The translations under genes and the position numbers were made by a program. From Jejuia algarum (GTDB taxonomy: Bacteria; Bacteroidota; Bacteroidia; Flavobacteriales; Flavobacteriaceae), in assembly GCA_947495775.1 (NCBI GenBank), contig CANMAQ010000003.1, positions 62,001 to 126,000 on the forward strand: a stretch of DNA of 64,000 nt. Reading direction: 5' to 3'. Under the pieces are notes generated by a model, which made no database searches, was not told where the DNA came from, and worked only from the letters and a program-made list of their open reading frames with translations. Shown in pieces: positions 27,562 through 35,832 of this stretch. How positions within the stretch are numbered: the stretch's first letter is position 1; the number at the start of each line of letters is the position of its first letter.

Positions 27562-29625
27562 ATGACCAAAACGGAATATCCTGAAAGCCAATATATCAAT
27601 AGAGAAATTAGTTGGCTTCAATTTAATGCTAGAGTACTTCAAGAGGCTACAGATGTAAGTGTACCACTAATTGATCGGTTGCGATTTTTAGGTATTTTTT
27701 CTAATAATCTAGATGAATTTTTTAAAGTGCGTTATGCCACTGTGAAGCGTATTGTTGAGGCTGGTAAAGGTGGTAAAAATGAGTTAGGAGGGATTAAAGC
27801 CAAACAACTGCTAGAGATTATTACACAAATCGTGATTACACAACAAGCAGAAAGTTTGCGGGTTTTAGATGCCATAGATGCGGCTTTAAAAAAGGAAAAT
27901 ATATTTATCATTAATGAGACGCATCTTAAAGACACCCAAAAGGATTTTGTTAAAGCGTATTATTTTCAGCATATAAGTTCTGCTTTAGTGACTATCATAC
28001 TTAATGATCTTGTTGTATTGCCCAACCTTAAAGATAGTGCTGCGTATTTAGCCGTTAAAATGCAGATGAAAGATGGCAGCAAACAGTTTGCCCTTATAGA
28101 AATACCAAAGTCTGTAGATCGTTTTATAGAACTGCCCAAGGAAGGTGACAAGAACTACATCATCATGGTGGATGATTTGTTACGTTATTGCTTGAGTGAT
28201 ATTTTTAATATTTTTGATTATGAAACCATATCTGCGCACATGATTAAGATTACCAGAGATGGTGAACTTGATTTTGATAGTGATTTGAGTAAGAGTTTTA
28301 TGGAAAAAATCTCGGATAGTGTTAAGCATCGCGAATTGGGAGAACCTGTACGTTTTGTTTATGATAAAACTATAGATGAAGATACTTTAGAATATCTTAT
28401 GAAAAAAATGGGGATTGATAATACAGACAGTATCATTCCTGGTGGGCGTTACCATAACAAACGCGATTATATGTCTTTTCCAAGTTTGGGACGTCAAGAT
28501 TTATTGTATGCTAAAATTACGCCACTTCGTGTTAAAGGCTTAAGTTTAGAGACGAGTATATTTGATGCGATCTCTAAGAAGGATTATTTGGTACATACAC
28601 CTTACCATACCTTTTCATACATTGTAAAGTTTTTAAGAGAAGCAGCCTTAGATCCTAAGGTGAAAACTATAAAAATTACAATATACCGATTGGCTCAAAT
28701 TTCGCATGTTGCAAGTTCTTTAATCAATGCGGCTATTAATGGTAAAACGGTAACCGTTTCTATAGAACTTAGGGCTAGGTTTGATGAAGAGGCTAATATT
28801 AGATATGCCGAACAAATGAAAAAAGAAGGGGTGCATTTAATTTTTGGAGTCCCTGGTCTTAAAGTACACAGTAAGATGTGTGTGATAGAACGCGAAGAAG
28901 GTAAAAAATTAAAGCGTTATGGGTTTATAAGTACAGGTAATTTTAATGAGTCTACCGCTAAGATTTATACAGATTATACCTTGTTTACAACCAACCAATC
29001 TGTACTAAAGGAGGTTAATAAAATATTTAATTTCTTCCATACCAATTATAGAGTATATGCTTATAAACACTTAATTGTATCGCCACATTACACACAAAAA
29101 ACAGTTTTTAAACTTATCGATGAACAGATTCGTAAAAGTAAATCTGGTGGAAAAGGGTATATTAGATTAAAAATGAACAGTTTGTCTAGTTATGTCATGA
29201 TAGATAAGCTTTACGAAGCTAGTAATGCTGGCGTACGTATTGATATGATTGTTAGAGGAATTTGTTGTCTTATACCTGGTGTTGAAGGTTTAAGCGAGAA
29301 TATAAAGGTGATTAGTGTTATTGATAAATTCTTAGAGCATTCCCGTCTTTATATTTTTGGAGAGGATACAGATGTAAAAATGTATATTTCTTCGGCAGAT
29401 TGGATGACGCGTAATATAGAAAATAGAGTAGAGGTAAGTTGCCCAATTTATAGTGATGACATAAAGCAAGAAATTATTGAAAATTTCAATATTTGCTGGA
29501 AAGATAACATTAAATCAAGACTTATTAATACCGATAAGGAAAACGAATACAGATTGAATGCAAAAGCGAAAGTGCGGTCGCAAATCGCTTTGTATGATTA
29601 TTATGTTGACAAGTTAAAAGATTAG
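27562..29625 (+). CDS. ppk1: Polyphosphate kinase 1
   Basis: About 687 residues from the chosen Met (MTKTEYPESQYINREISWLQ), the usual length of PPK1. Family features in order: the N-terminal REISWLQFNARVLQEA, the middle domain, then the first catalytic half with the phospho-His motif KVHSKMCVIER and TGNFNESTAKIYTD, and the second half with FGEDTDVKMYISSADWMTRN. It makes and breaks polyphosphate with ATP. One base separates its stop from ppx. Confidence 0.95.
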   Translation: MTKTEYPESQYINREISWLQFNARVLQEATDVSVPLIDRLRFLGIFSNNLDEFFKVRYATVKRIVEAGKGGKNELGGIKAKQLLEIITQIVITQQAESLRVLDAIDAALKKENIFIINETHLKDTQKDFVKAYYFQHISSALVTIILNDLVVLPNLKDSAAYLAVKMQMKDGSKQFALIEIPKSVDRFIELPKEGDKNYIIMVDDLLRYCLSDIFNIFDYETISAHMIKITRDGELDFDSDLSKSFMEKISDSVKHRELGEPVRFVYDKTIDEDTLEYLMKKMGIDNTDSIIPGGRYHNKRDYMSFPSLGRQDLLYAKITPLRVKGLSLETSIFDAISKKDYLVHTPYHTFSYIVKFLREAALDPKVKTIKITIYRLAQISHVASSLINAAINGKTVTVSIELRARFDEEANIRYAEQMKKEGVHLIFGVPGLKVHSKMCVIEREEGKKLKRYGFISTGNFNESTAKIYTDYTLFTTNQSVLKEVNKIFNFFHTNYRVYAYKHLIVSPHYTQKTVFKLIDEQIRKSKSGGKGYIRLKMNSLSSYVMIDKLYEASNAGVRIDMIVRGICCLIPGVEGLSENIKVISVIDKFLEHSRLYIFGEDTDVKMYISSADWMTRNIENRVEVSCPIYSDDIKQEIIENFNICWKDNIKSRLINTDKENEYRLNAKAKVRSQIALYDYYVDKLKD

Positions 29626-29626
29626 T

Positions 29627-30532
29627 ATGCTTTCAATAAAAAAATATGCAGCTATAGATATAGGGTCGAATGCTGTACGCTTATTAATATCTAATGTGAT
29701 TGAAGAAAAAGGAAAACCTCCTATTTTCAAAAAAAACTCGTTGGTAAGGGTGCCTATACGTTTAGGTGCAGATGTGTTTTTAAAAGGTAAAATATCTAAA
29801 GAGAATACGCAGCGTATGTTAGATACGATGCTAGCGTTTAAATTGTTGATGACATCTCACAAAGTCGTTAAATACAAAGCTTGTGCAACTTCTGCCATGC
29901 GAGAATCTGAAAACGGAAAGGCTGTTGTAGCTTCTATTTTAGAACACTCTGGTTTACGTATAGATGTTATTGATGGTGAAGAAGAAGCCGCTATTATCGC
30001 AGCAACCGATTTGAACAAATTTATAGACCCTAACAAAGTATATTTATATGTAGATGTAGGTGGAGGAAGTACAGAGTTTTCTGTAATTAGTAACGGTGAG
30101 CAAATAGCGTCGCGTTCTTTTAAAATAGGAACCGTACGTTTGCTTAATGATATGGTGAAAAAGGACGCTTGGTCCGAATTGGAAACATGGATAGATACAC
30201 ATACCAGTGTTTATGATAAAATTAGTGTTATTGGTTCTGGTGGAAATATCAATAAGATTTTTAAAGTGTCAGGAAAAGCTATAGGTAAACCTTTAACTTA
30301 CTTCTATTTAACGACGTATTACGATACGCTTCAAAGTTTTTCTTATGAAGAACGTATTACCGAATTAGGGTTAAACCAAGATAGGGCAGATGTTATTATT
30401 CCCGCCATGCGTATTTACCTATTTGCCATGAAATGGAGTAGGGCGAAGCACATTTATGTGCCTAAAATTGGTTTAGCAGATGGTATTATAAAAAGTATAT
30501 TCTATAATACAGTTTCTAGTCATACACAGTAG
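29627..30532 (+). CDS. ppx: Ppx/GppA family exopolyphosphatase
   Basis: A 301-residue actin-like ATPase-fold phosphatase. The N-terminal phosphate loop AAIDIGSNAVRLLI is at about 8-21, the catalytic IDGEEEAAIIA near 115 and VDVGGGSTEFSVIS near 143. It is of the short form, lacking the C-terminal HD-like domains of E. coli Ppx. It starts one base after ppk1, so synthesis and breakdown of polyphosphate are co-transcribed. GppA-type action on pppGpp is a possible alternative. Confidence 0.9.
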   Translation: MLSIKKYAAIDIGSNAVRLLISNVIEEKGKPPIFKKNSLVRVPIRLGADVFLKGKISKENTQRMLDTMLAFKLLMTSHKVVKYKACATSAMRESENGKAVVASILEHSGLRIDVIDGEEEAAIIAATDLNKFIDPNKVYLYVDVGGGSTEFSVISNGEQIASRSFKIGTVRLLNDMVKKDAWSELETWIDTHTSVYDKISVIGSGGNINKIFKVSGKAIGKPLTYFYLTTYYDTLQSFSYEERITELGLNQDRADVIIPAMRIYLFAMKWSRAKHIYVPKIGLADGIIKSIFYNTVSSHTQ

Positions 30533-30635
30533 ATTTTTGCACTTCAACCACAAATTCTAAAAGTTTTAAGAATATGATATATATTCGTTTCCAGATATGT
30601 ATAGCTTACAGCATCTGATACTCAAAACTATTACA

Positions 30636-31163
30636 ATGAAAAAATTAACAATTTTAACCGTACTCCTTGGCATTACGCTACAGGGCTTCTCTCAAAGCGG
30701 TATTTATGGGATAAGAGGGGGCGCAACACTATCTAGTTTAAATTTTGATGAAGCGCCTGGCGTAGAAAACGATACCCGCAATAGCTTTTATATTGGTTTT
30801 TTTGCCGATTTTAGGCTCAACAATGTGATGGCCTTTGTTCCTGAAATACAGTTTTCGCCAGAAGGTGCCAAGAACGAAGCCTTACAGTTAGATTTTGTAC
30901 AGATACCATTATTTTTTAAGTTTAAAGTACATGAGAAACTGCGTTTAGGGATAGGACCTCAAGCGGCTTGGAATACAACAAATACCACGCCGGTTATAGA
31001 AGACTTTCAGTTTTCAGGGCTTGCTGGTATAGAATATAAAATAAACCAGATGTTTTTTGTAGATCTACGCTACAGCTATGGCGTAACAGATGTGTTTAAA
31101 GACGAGGCTTTAGTACAGGCTACAAATACAAACTTTCAGTTAGGTATAGGATATCAATTTTAG
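30636..31163 (+). CDS. Outer-membrane beta-barrel protein (PorT-like)
   Basis: About 175 residues from the chosen Met (MKKLTILTVLLGITLQGFSQ, a signal peptide); the frame extends 39 bases further up without support. The mature part has barrel strands (YGIRGGATLSSLNF, FIPLFF-like stretch, GIGPQAAWN, FFVDLRYSYGVTDVF) and a terminal aromatic residue (GIGYQF). Function unknown. It overlaps the convergent miaE by four bases. Confidence 0.75.
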   Translation: MKKLTILTVLLGITLQGFSQSGIYGIRGGATLSSLNFDEAPGVENDTRNSFYIGFFADFRLNNVMAFVPEIQFSPEGAKNEALQLDFVQIPLFFKFKVHEKLRLGIGPQAAWNTTNTTPVIEDFQFSGLAGIEYKINQMFFVDLRYSYGVTDVFKDEALVQATNTNFQLGIGYQF

Positions 31164-31741
31164 CCGTGAATGCTTTCGTTATGGCCTAACTTGGACATAA
31201 TTTCGGCTTCATACTCTAAAAGGGCTTGCCATTTGGCATCTACCTCTTCTTTAATCCCGTATTGTCTTGCAAAACCTAAGAACATGGTATAGTGGTTGGC
31301 TTCACTTACCATAAGGTTTCTGTAAAACTCCGCTAATGTTTTATCTTCTAGTTCTTCAGATAAAAGTCTAAAGCGTTCGCAGCTTCTAGCTTCTATTAAA
31401 GCCGCATAGAGTAGTCTATGTACCAGTTGAGTGGTTCTGCTACCGCCTTTAGGAAAAAATTTAACAAGCGCAATAACATAATCATCCTTTCGGTCGCGAC
31501 CTAGTGTCCAACCACGTTCAATGATTTTATCGTGTACCATTTTAAAATGACTAATTTCTTCTTTGACCAAGGCAGTCATTTCTTGTACCAGATCGGTATA
31601 TTCAGGAAAGCTAACAATTAAAGAAATGGCGGTACTTGTTGCTTTTTGTTCGCAAAACGCATGGTCTGTTAGTATTTCTTTAATATTCTTTTCTACGATA
31701 TTTACCCAACGTGGGTCTGTTGGTAGTTTAAGTCCTAGCAT
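31160..31741 (-). CDS. miaE: tRNA-(ms2io6A)-hydroxylase
   Basis: A 193-residue diiron protein of typical length. Iron ligands appear as an early HAFCEQKA Glu, EEISHFKM, then LIEARSCERF and SEANHYTMF. It hydroxylates the isopentenyl group of modified A37 in tRNA using O2. It lies two bases after the lipoprotein gene upstream, likely co-transcribed, and converges with the barrel gene with a 4-base overlap. Confidence 0.93.
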   Translation of the reverse strand: MLGLKLPTDPRWVNIVEKNIKEILTDHAFCEQKATSTAISLIVSFPEYTDLVQEMTALVKEEISHFKMVHDKIIERGWTLGRDRKDDYVIALVKFFPKGGSRTTQLVHRLLYAALIEARSCERFRLLSEELEDKTLAEFYRNLMVSEANHYTMFLGFARQYGIKEEVDAKWQALLEYEAEIMSKLGHNESIHG

Positions 31742-31743
31742 GA

Positions 31744-32328
31744 TTAAATGGTTTGCGTGTGATACTCTAATTTTTTAAAGCTATAATGGCCTGTAGCATT
31801 CACTTTAAGTTCGTATTCTATACTGTCGTTTTGGTCTGGATAGGTATACCTCGCTGAAAGGTAGACCGCATTAGTTTCAAAACTGGTTGCTTCTTGATTG
31901 ACTGTAACGGCTTGAGTGATGCTGTTTGAAGCAGTATAAGCCGTTAAGGCATTGTGTTTGGTATAAAAAGCCCTATCAATGCGCTTATCAAATATTAAGA
32001 TACCGTCTTTTTCTATAGTTATTTCAGAGATTAACGGATGGTGTAGGGTTTTAAGCTGTGCAAATGAGGCTGTTTTACGTATTTGTACTACCGCAGTATT
32101 AAAGTCTGTATAAGTTTTAATTTTAACTGTAAAACCATTATTAAATACAGTATCGGTTTTAACTTCGGCATATGTTGTAGGCTTATGTTCTACAGTCTCT
32201 ATGCTAGACATGTGCGCTTTGGCGTTTTCTATAGCATTTTTTAAAGACGTTCTTTCTCTAGAGCGGCCATCGCAGCTAAAGAGGATTATTACTAGTAAGA
32301 CTAGGCTTGAAGAATAGAGTGCTTTCAT
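31744..32328 (-). CDS. Lipoprotein of unknown function (DUF4738-like)
   Basis: A 194-residue exported protein with a lipobox ILFSC (Cys19). The mature part is beta-rich with no catalytic motif that I can see; length and pattern (FNNGFTVKIKTYTDFNTAV, HPLISEITIEKDGILIFDK) recall the DUF4738 lipoproteins of Bacteroidota. It begins directly after the dnaX tail stop and is followed by miaE, so it may be co-transcribed with both. Confidence 0.6.
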   Translation of the reverse strand: MKALYSSSLVLLVIILFSCDGRSRERTSLKNAIENAKAHMSSIETVEHKPTTYAEVKTDTVFNNGFTVKIKTYTDFNTAVVQIRKTASFAQLKTLHHPLISEITIEKDGILIFDKRIDRAFYTKHNALTAYTASNSITQAVTVNQEATSFETNAVYLSARYTYPDQNDSIEYELKVNATGHYSFKKLEYHTQTI

Positions 32329-32964
32329 TTAAATATCTAAATCGAATACGCGTCTTAGGGTTTCTAAAGCCGCATTTTTATCTTTTAACTTTTCGTATTT
32401 ATCTTGGGAGGTATAAGCGTATTTTTTGCTTACCGCTTCATTTACTGTTATGGATAAGCTAATATCAAAATTTTTCAAGGACTTACGTAAGTAGCCCATA
32501 AGGTTGTATTGCTGACGTTCTAACTCCAATTTATTGGTTTCATTTGGAAATACAATATGTGCAGTAGTTCCAGTAACTCTAGGTGTGTCGATAGCCAGAA
32601 TAGACGCTAAATTGTGTTTTCCTTCTTCTGCCGTAAGTTTCGTAAAGTCTTGCCAGCAGGCAATGAGTTCTTCTTCTGTAAACGGTTCTTTTGGGAGGTC
32701 TTGCTCATCAATTTTAACTTCTACTTTCTTGGTTTGATGTTCTTTTTTAGCACGAATACTACTTAAAGATAATCCCGAACGGCGTTTGGTGTTTTGGTCT
32801 AAAGTAATTTTAGGTACAGTAGGCTTTACTTGCTCAACTTTTGGTGTTGCTTTAGGGGGGGGGGCGGCCACGGTTGTAGCTGATGCTGCTGGTTTTGGTG
32901 CAACCGGAATTGGTGTAATGCCTTTCTTTTGAAAATACTGAGATGGAATTATGTAGTACTTAGC
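32329..32964 (-). CDS. dnaX: dnaX tau-specific C-terminal part, in the shifted frame
   Basis: This stretch continues the DnaX reading in the -1 frame from the A10 run: AKYYIIPSQYFQKKG, then a Pro/Ala linker that crosses a C10 run, a basic stretch (KRRSGLSLSSIRAKKEHQ) and a terminal domain of about 110 residues (FTEEELIACWQDFTKL ... ETLRRVFDLDI) as in tau subunits, which bind DnaB and the polymerase core. It has no credible start of its own. Joined to the upstream frame it gives a protein of about 567 residues, near the usual length of flavobacterial DnaX. Confidence 0.85.
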   Translation of the reverse strand, partial: AKYYIIPSQYFQKKGITPIPVAPKPAASATTVAAPPPKATPKVEQVKPTVPKITLDQNTKRRSGLSLSSIRAKKEHQTKKVEVKIDEQDLPKEPFTEEELIACWQDFTKLTAEEGKHNLASILAIDTPRVTGTTAHIVFPNETNKLELERQQYNLMGYLRKSLKNFDISLSITVNEAVSKKYAYTSQDKYEKLKDKNAALETLRRVFDLDI

Positions 32965-34031
32965 TTTTTTTTTTCTCCATCAAAAGTGATAGAGGCAAGT
33001 TGCATAAGACAAAGCTCGACGAGTAGGCGTTGATTTTTACTGGTTTTATACTTGAGATCACAATCATTTGCCAAATGAATGCCTTCTAATAAAAAGTGCT
33101 GTGAGGCTTTTTGCGATTGTTCCAGATACTTCTGTTTAATTTGATCTCCAACTTCTAACAAGGCTATTGTACTTTCTGTTTTGCTTACCAAAAGGTCTCT
33201 AAAATGAGAGGCTAAGCCTGCAATATAATGGTGCCCATCGAAGCCTTTTGCCAACGTTGCATTGAATTGCAATAGGAGTTCGGGTATTTTATTGTCTAGA
33301 ATTAAATCGGTACTTGTAAAATACGTTTCGTAGTCGAGAACGTTTAAATTTTCGGTTACGGCTTGCCGTGTTAGATTTTTCCCCGAAAAACTTACAACAC
33401 GGTCAAAAATAGAAAGGGCGTCTCGCATTGCACCATCTGCCTTTTGGGCGATGATGTGTAAGGCGTCGTCCTCTGCTTGAATACCTTGTTCTTCCGCAAT
33501 GTATTTTAAATAGACTTTAGCATCTTTTACAGTAATACGTTTGAAATCAAAAATTTGACACCGCGATAAAATCGTTGGTATGATTTTATGTTTTTCTGTA
33601 GTTGCTAAAATAAAGATACAATGCTTAGGAGGCTCTTCTAGAGTCTTTAAAAAGGCATTAAATGCGGCTTGCGATAGCATGTGTACTTCATCTATAATAT
33701 AGACTTTGTAGGTGCCAACTTGTGGTGGTATTCTAACTTGATCGGTAAGACTTCTAATATCGTCCACAGAGTTATTAGAGGCGGCATCTAATTCAAAAAT
33801 ATTAAAAGCGAAATCCTCTTCGGTATCTGCGCCTTCACTATTAATCATTTTGGCTAATATACGTGCACAAGAGGTTTTACCAACCCCTCTAGGCCCTGTA
33901 AAAAGTAGCGCTTGCGCTAAATGATTATTTTCAATGGCATTTAATAGTGTATTTGTAATTGCCTGTTGCCCTACAACATCCTTAAAGGTTTGCGGGCGGT
34001 ACTTTCTAGCAGATACAACAAAATGTTCCAT
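32949..34031 (-). CDS. dnaX: DNA polymerase III gamma/tau, clamp-loader part (gamma-like product)
   Basis: A 360-residue AAA+ clamp-loader ATPase. Walker A GPRGVGKT is at 46-53, Walker B with DEVH at 114-117, and the SRC arginine finger at 156-158. The four-Cys zinc module between the Walker motifs of E. coli DnaX is replaced by an acidic loop. In the zero frame the protein ends a few residues after the A10 run with LSTT and a stop, giving a gamma-like product. A -1 slip, or one extra A in the mRNA, joins it to the tau tail. Could also be a homopolymer sequencing error. Confidence 0.93.
   Translation of the reverse strand: MEHFVVSARKYRPQTFKDVVGQQAITNTLLNAIENNHLAQALLFTGPRGVGKTSCARILAKMINSEGADTEEDFAFNIFELDAASNNSVDDIRSLTDQVRIPPQVGTYKVYIIDEVHMLSQAAFNAFLKTLEEPPKHCIFILATTEKHKIIPTILSRCQIFDFKRITVKDAKVYLKYIAEEQGIQAEDDALHIIAQKADGAMRDALSIFDRVVSFSGKNLTRQAVTENLNVLDYETYFTSTDLILDNKIPELLLQFNATLAKGFDGHHYIAGLASHFRDLLVSKTESTIALLEVGDQIKQKYLEQSQKASQHFLLEGIHLANDCDLKYKTSKNQRLLVELCLMQLASITFDGEKKKLSTT
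32964..32974 (-). promoter_or_regulatory. Slippery run A10G in dnaX (recoding site)
   Basis: Ten A followed by G on the minus strand, containing A-AAA-AAG in the zero frame, the same heptamer used for -1 frameshifting in E. coli dnaX. GGAG lies directly before the run. No strong downstream hairpin is seen, which favours polymerase slippage as in Thermus dnaX. Confidence 0.65.
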
Positions 34032-34751
34032 TGGTATAAATTGATACTACAAAGTTAAATATTAAGCTAAAAAAACAATAATTTATAGGTTCGAAGTTTA
34101 AAGGAGTTATTAACAAGCCACGTTGTTTTTGCTTTAGACCTTTTTTAGAGTAACTGTTATTTTATACTTTTTGTTTAATAGTTTAGGTATGATAAGTCAG
34201 TGCGATCTGGCAGATTCTTATCTGCATTAACGGGACTATCAACTATTACTGATAGCTTTTATTTAGACAAATTAGCGTTAGCAGGGAGGCAAAGTCCTCA
34301 TTAAAGCGATTGCCAATATACTTGAGATACAAAAATAATAACAAATCCTTGATCTCATTGGCCTTTGTTGAGTGGCTCTAATACTAAAAAAAGATTATAG
34401 GTGTATCATACAACATAATGGCTATGTCTTATTGTTTAATGGGGCACGAACTGTAAGTTAGCGAAATCAAAGTATGGCTTAGCAATAGCAATTAGGGAAC
34501 TACACTACTATTGTTTAATTATCGTGATGTTAAAAGAAATAGAGTTTATAGAGTCGTAACCTTACAGTTTTGATGTATTGCTTTTGTATGTTTTCTAATA
34601 AGAAAAACAAGACAAAGCACATAAAAAAGGTATAATTAAGCACATCGGGAAGAATCTACAAACTATCAGGAATAACCTATAATGTTAAGTTTGTTGGATA
34701 AGTGCATCTTTGTAGTGTTCAAAACAAGTAACCCTAAAAATATTATAAGTA
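34032..34751. other. 720-base gap without a recognised gene
   Basis: No open frame with coding character, tRNA or known RNA motif is visible. CATCTTTG at 34705-34712 is a one-mismatch -7 box that may drive the AhpD-like gene. Confidence 0.5.
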
Positions 34752-35291
34752 ATGACTACTAATACCTTTTCTATACCAAAGCGCGAAGATGTAAATGAGA
34801 TTAACCAAATTATATTTGATAGTTTGGAACAACAAGTGGGGTTCGTACCTAATCTTTATGCTTCTTATGCGTATTCAGAACATGCACTTCAGAATTATTT
34901 AGACTTTGCAGGTACACCATCATCACTTAAAGCGAAGGAAAAAGAGGTTGTGAATTTAGTTGTAAGTCAGGTCAATAATAGCGACTACTGTTTGGCGGCT
35001 CACACAACAATAGGAAAGATGAGCGGTTTTAATGATGCGCAAATTTTAGAATTGCGACAAGGTAAAGCAACATTTAACCTTAAATTGGATGCCCTCGCTA
35101 AATTAGCGAAAAATGCTGTTGAGAATCGGGGTGTTACAGATGAAGCAGTGGTAGCACACTTCTTTAGATTAGGGTGGACCAAAGAGAACCTTATAGATAC
35201 GATGGCGCTTATAGGAGAAAAAACAATTTCAAATTATATCAATAATACAATTAAAACAAGTATTGATTTTCCTGAAGCACCTACATTATAA
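34752..35291 (+). CDS. Carboxymuconolactone decarboxylase (AhpD-like) family protein
   Basis: A 179-residue all-helical protein. The AhpD-type motif appears as VNNSDYCLAAHTTIGK with Cys80 and His84, but the first Cys of the usual CxxC is Ser77. The family includes thiol peroxidase partners and decarboxylases; without the Cys pair a disulfide-based peroxidase cycle is doubtful. A C-terminal helix pair (FFRLGWTKENLIDTMALIGEKTISNYINN) matches the family. A cupredoxin lipoprotein follows 33 bases later, probably in the same operon. Confidence 0.85.
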   Translation: MTTNTFSIPKREDVNEINQIIFDSLEQQVGFVPNLYASYAYSEHALQNYLDFAGTPSSLKAKEKEVVNLVVSQVNNSDYCLAAHTTIGKMSGFNDAQILELRQGKATFNLKLDALAKLAKNAVENRGVTDEAVVAHFFRLGWTKENLIDTMALIGEKTISNYINNTIKTSIDFPEAPTL

Positions 35292-35333
35292 ATTTAGTAT
35301 ATTAGCATAAACACAGAAACCAAAATGAACATT

Positions 35334-35765
35334 ATGAAAAAATTAATCACAGTAGTAACATTTAGTCTTTTAGCATTTGTATCATGTAAACAAGAAGCTA
35401 AACAAGCAGAAAGCACCTCTACAGCTGTTGAAACCGCACCAGTAGAAGTAGCACCAGTAAAAGCAGAGGTACAAACGATATCATTAGAGCAAACCACTGG
35501 AGAATTTAATAAAAAAGAGCTTACTCTAGAAGAGGGTACTTATGTTTTTGAAATTAAGAACAAAGATGTAGACCACAATGTTGGATTTGTATTGGCACCT
35601 AAAGGAAAGACAGAACAAGAACATCATATTAAAGAAGCTTATGTTAAAGCACCAGTAGAAACTGGAAGCGCTTCTTTAACTAATGAAGTTGTGTTAACTA
35701 AAGGGGAATACGTTTATTTTTGCCCACTTAACCCAACACCACAATACACGCTAGTCGTTAAATAA
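35334..35765 (+). CDS. Cupredoxin-domain lipoprotein
   Basis: About 143 residues. The signal peptide ends FVSC with the lipidated Cys near residue 18, followed by an Ala/Val/Glu linker and a beta-sandwich. DVDHNVGFVLAPKG supplies one His and YVYFCPLNPTPQYTLVVK the Cys of a type 1 copper site, but the usual His and Met after the Cys are absent. An alternative start lies nine bases upstream. Copper binding or electron transfer is therefore uncertain. Downstream of the AhpD-like gene, and followed by a strong terminator. Confidence 0.75.
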   Translation: MKKLITVVTFSLLAFVSCKQEAKQAESTSTAVETAPVEVAPVKAEVQTISLEQTTGEFNKKELTLEEGTYVFEIKNKDVDHNVGFVLAPKGKTEQEHHIKEAYVKAPVETGSASLTNEVVLTKGEYVYFCPLNPTPQYTLVVK

Positions 35766-35786
35766 GATATTTTTTGTTTTTTTAAG

Positions 35787-35832
35787 AAACCCGCCTTGGT
35801 ATGCTATAGTACTTAGGCGGGTTTATTTTTTT
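35787..35832. terminator. Bidirectional intrinsic terminator
   Basis: A 10-bp stem (35787-35796 with 35815-35824) with an 18-base loop and T-rich flanks on both sides, overlapping the stop codon of the convergent AraC gene. Confidence 0.8.

Noticed and set aside
32329..34031. dnaX as a dead pseudogene
   Set aside because: Both halves are well conserved, there is only one frame break, and it is at a known type of recoding site in an essential gene.
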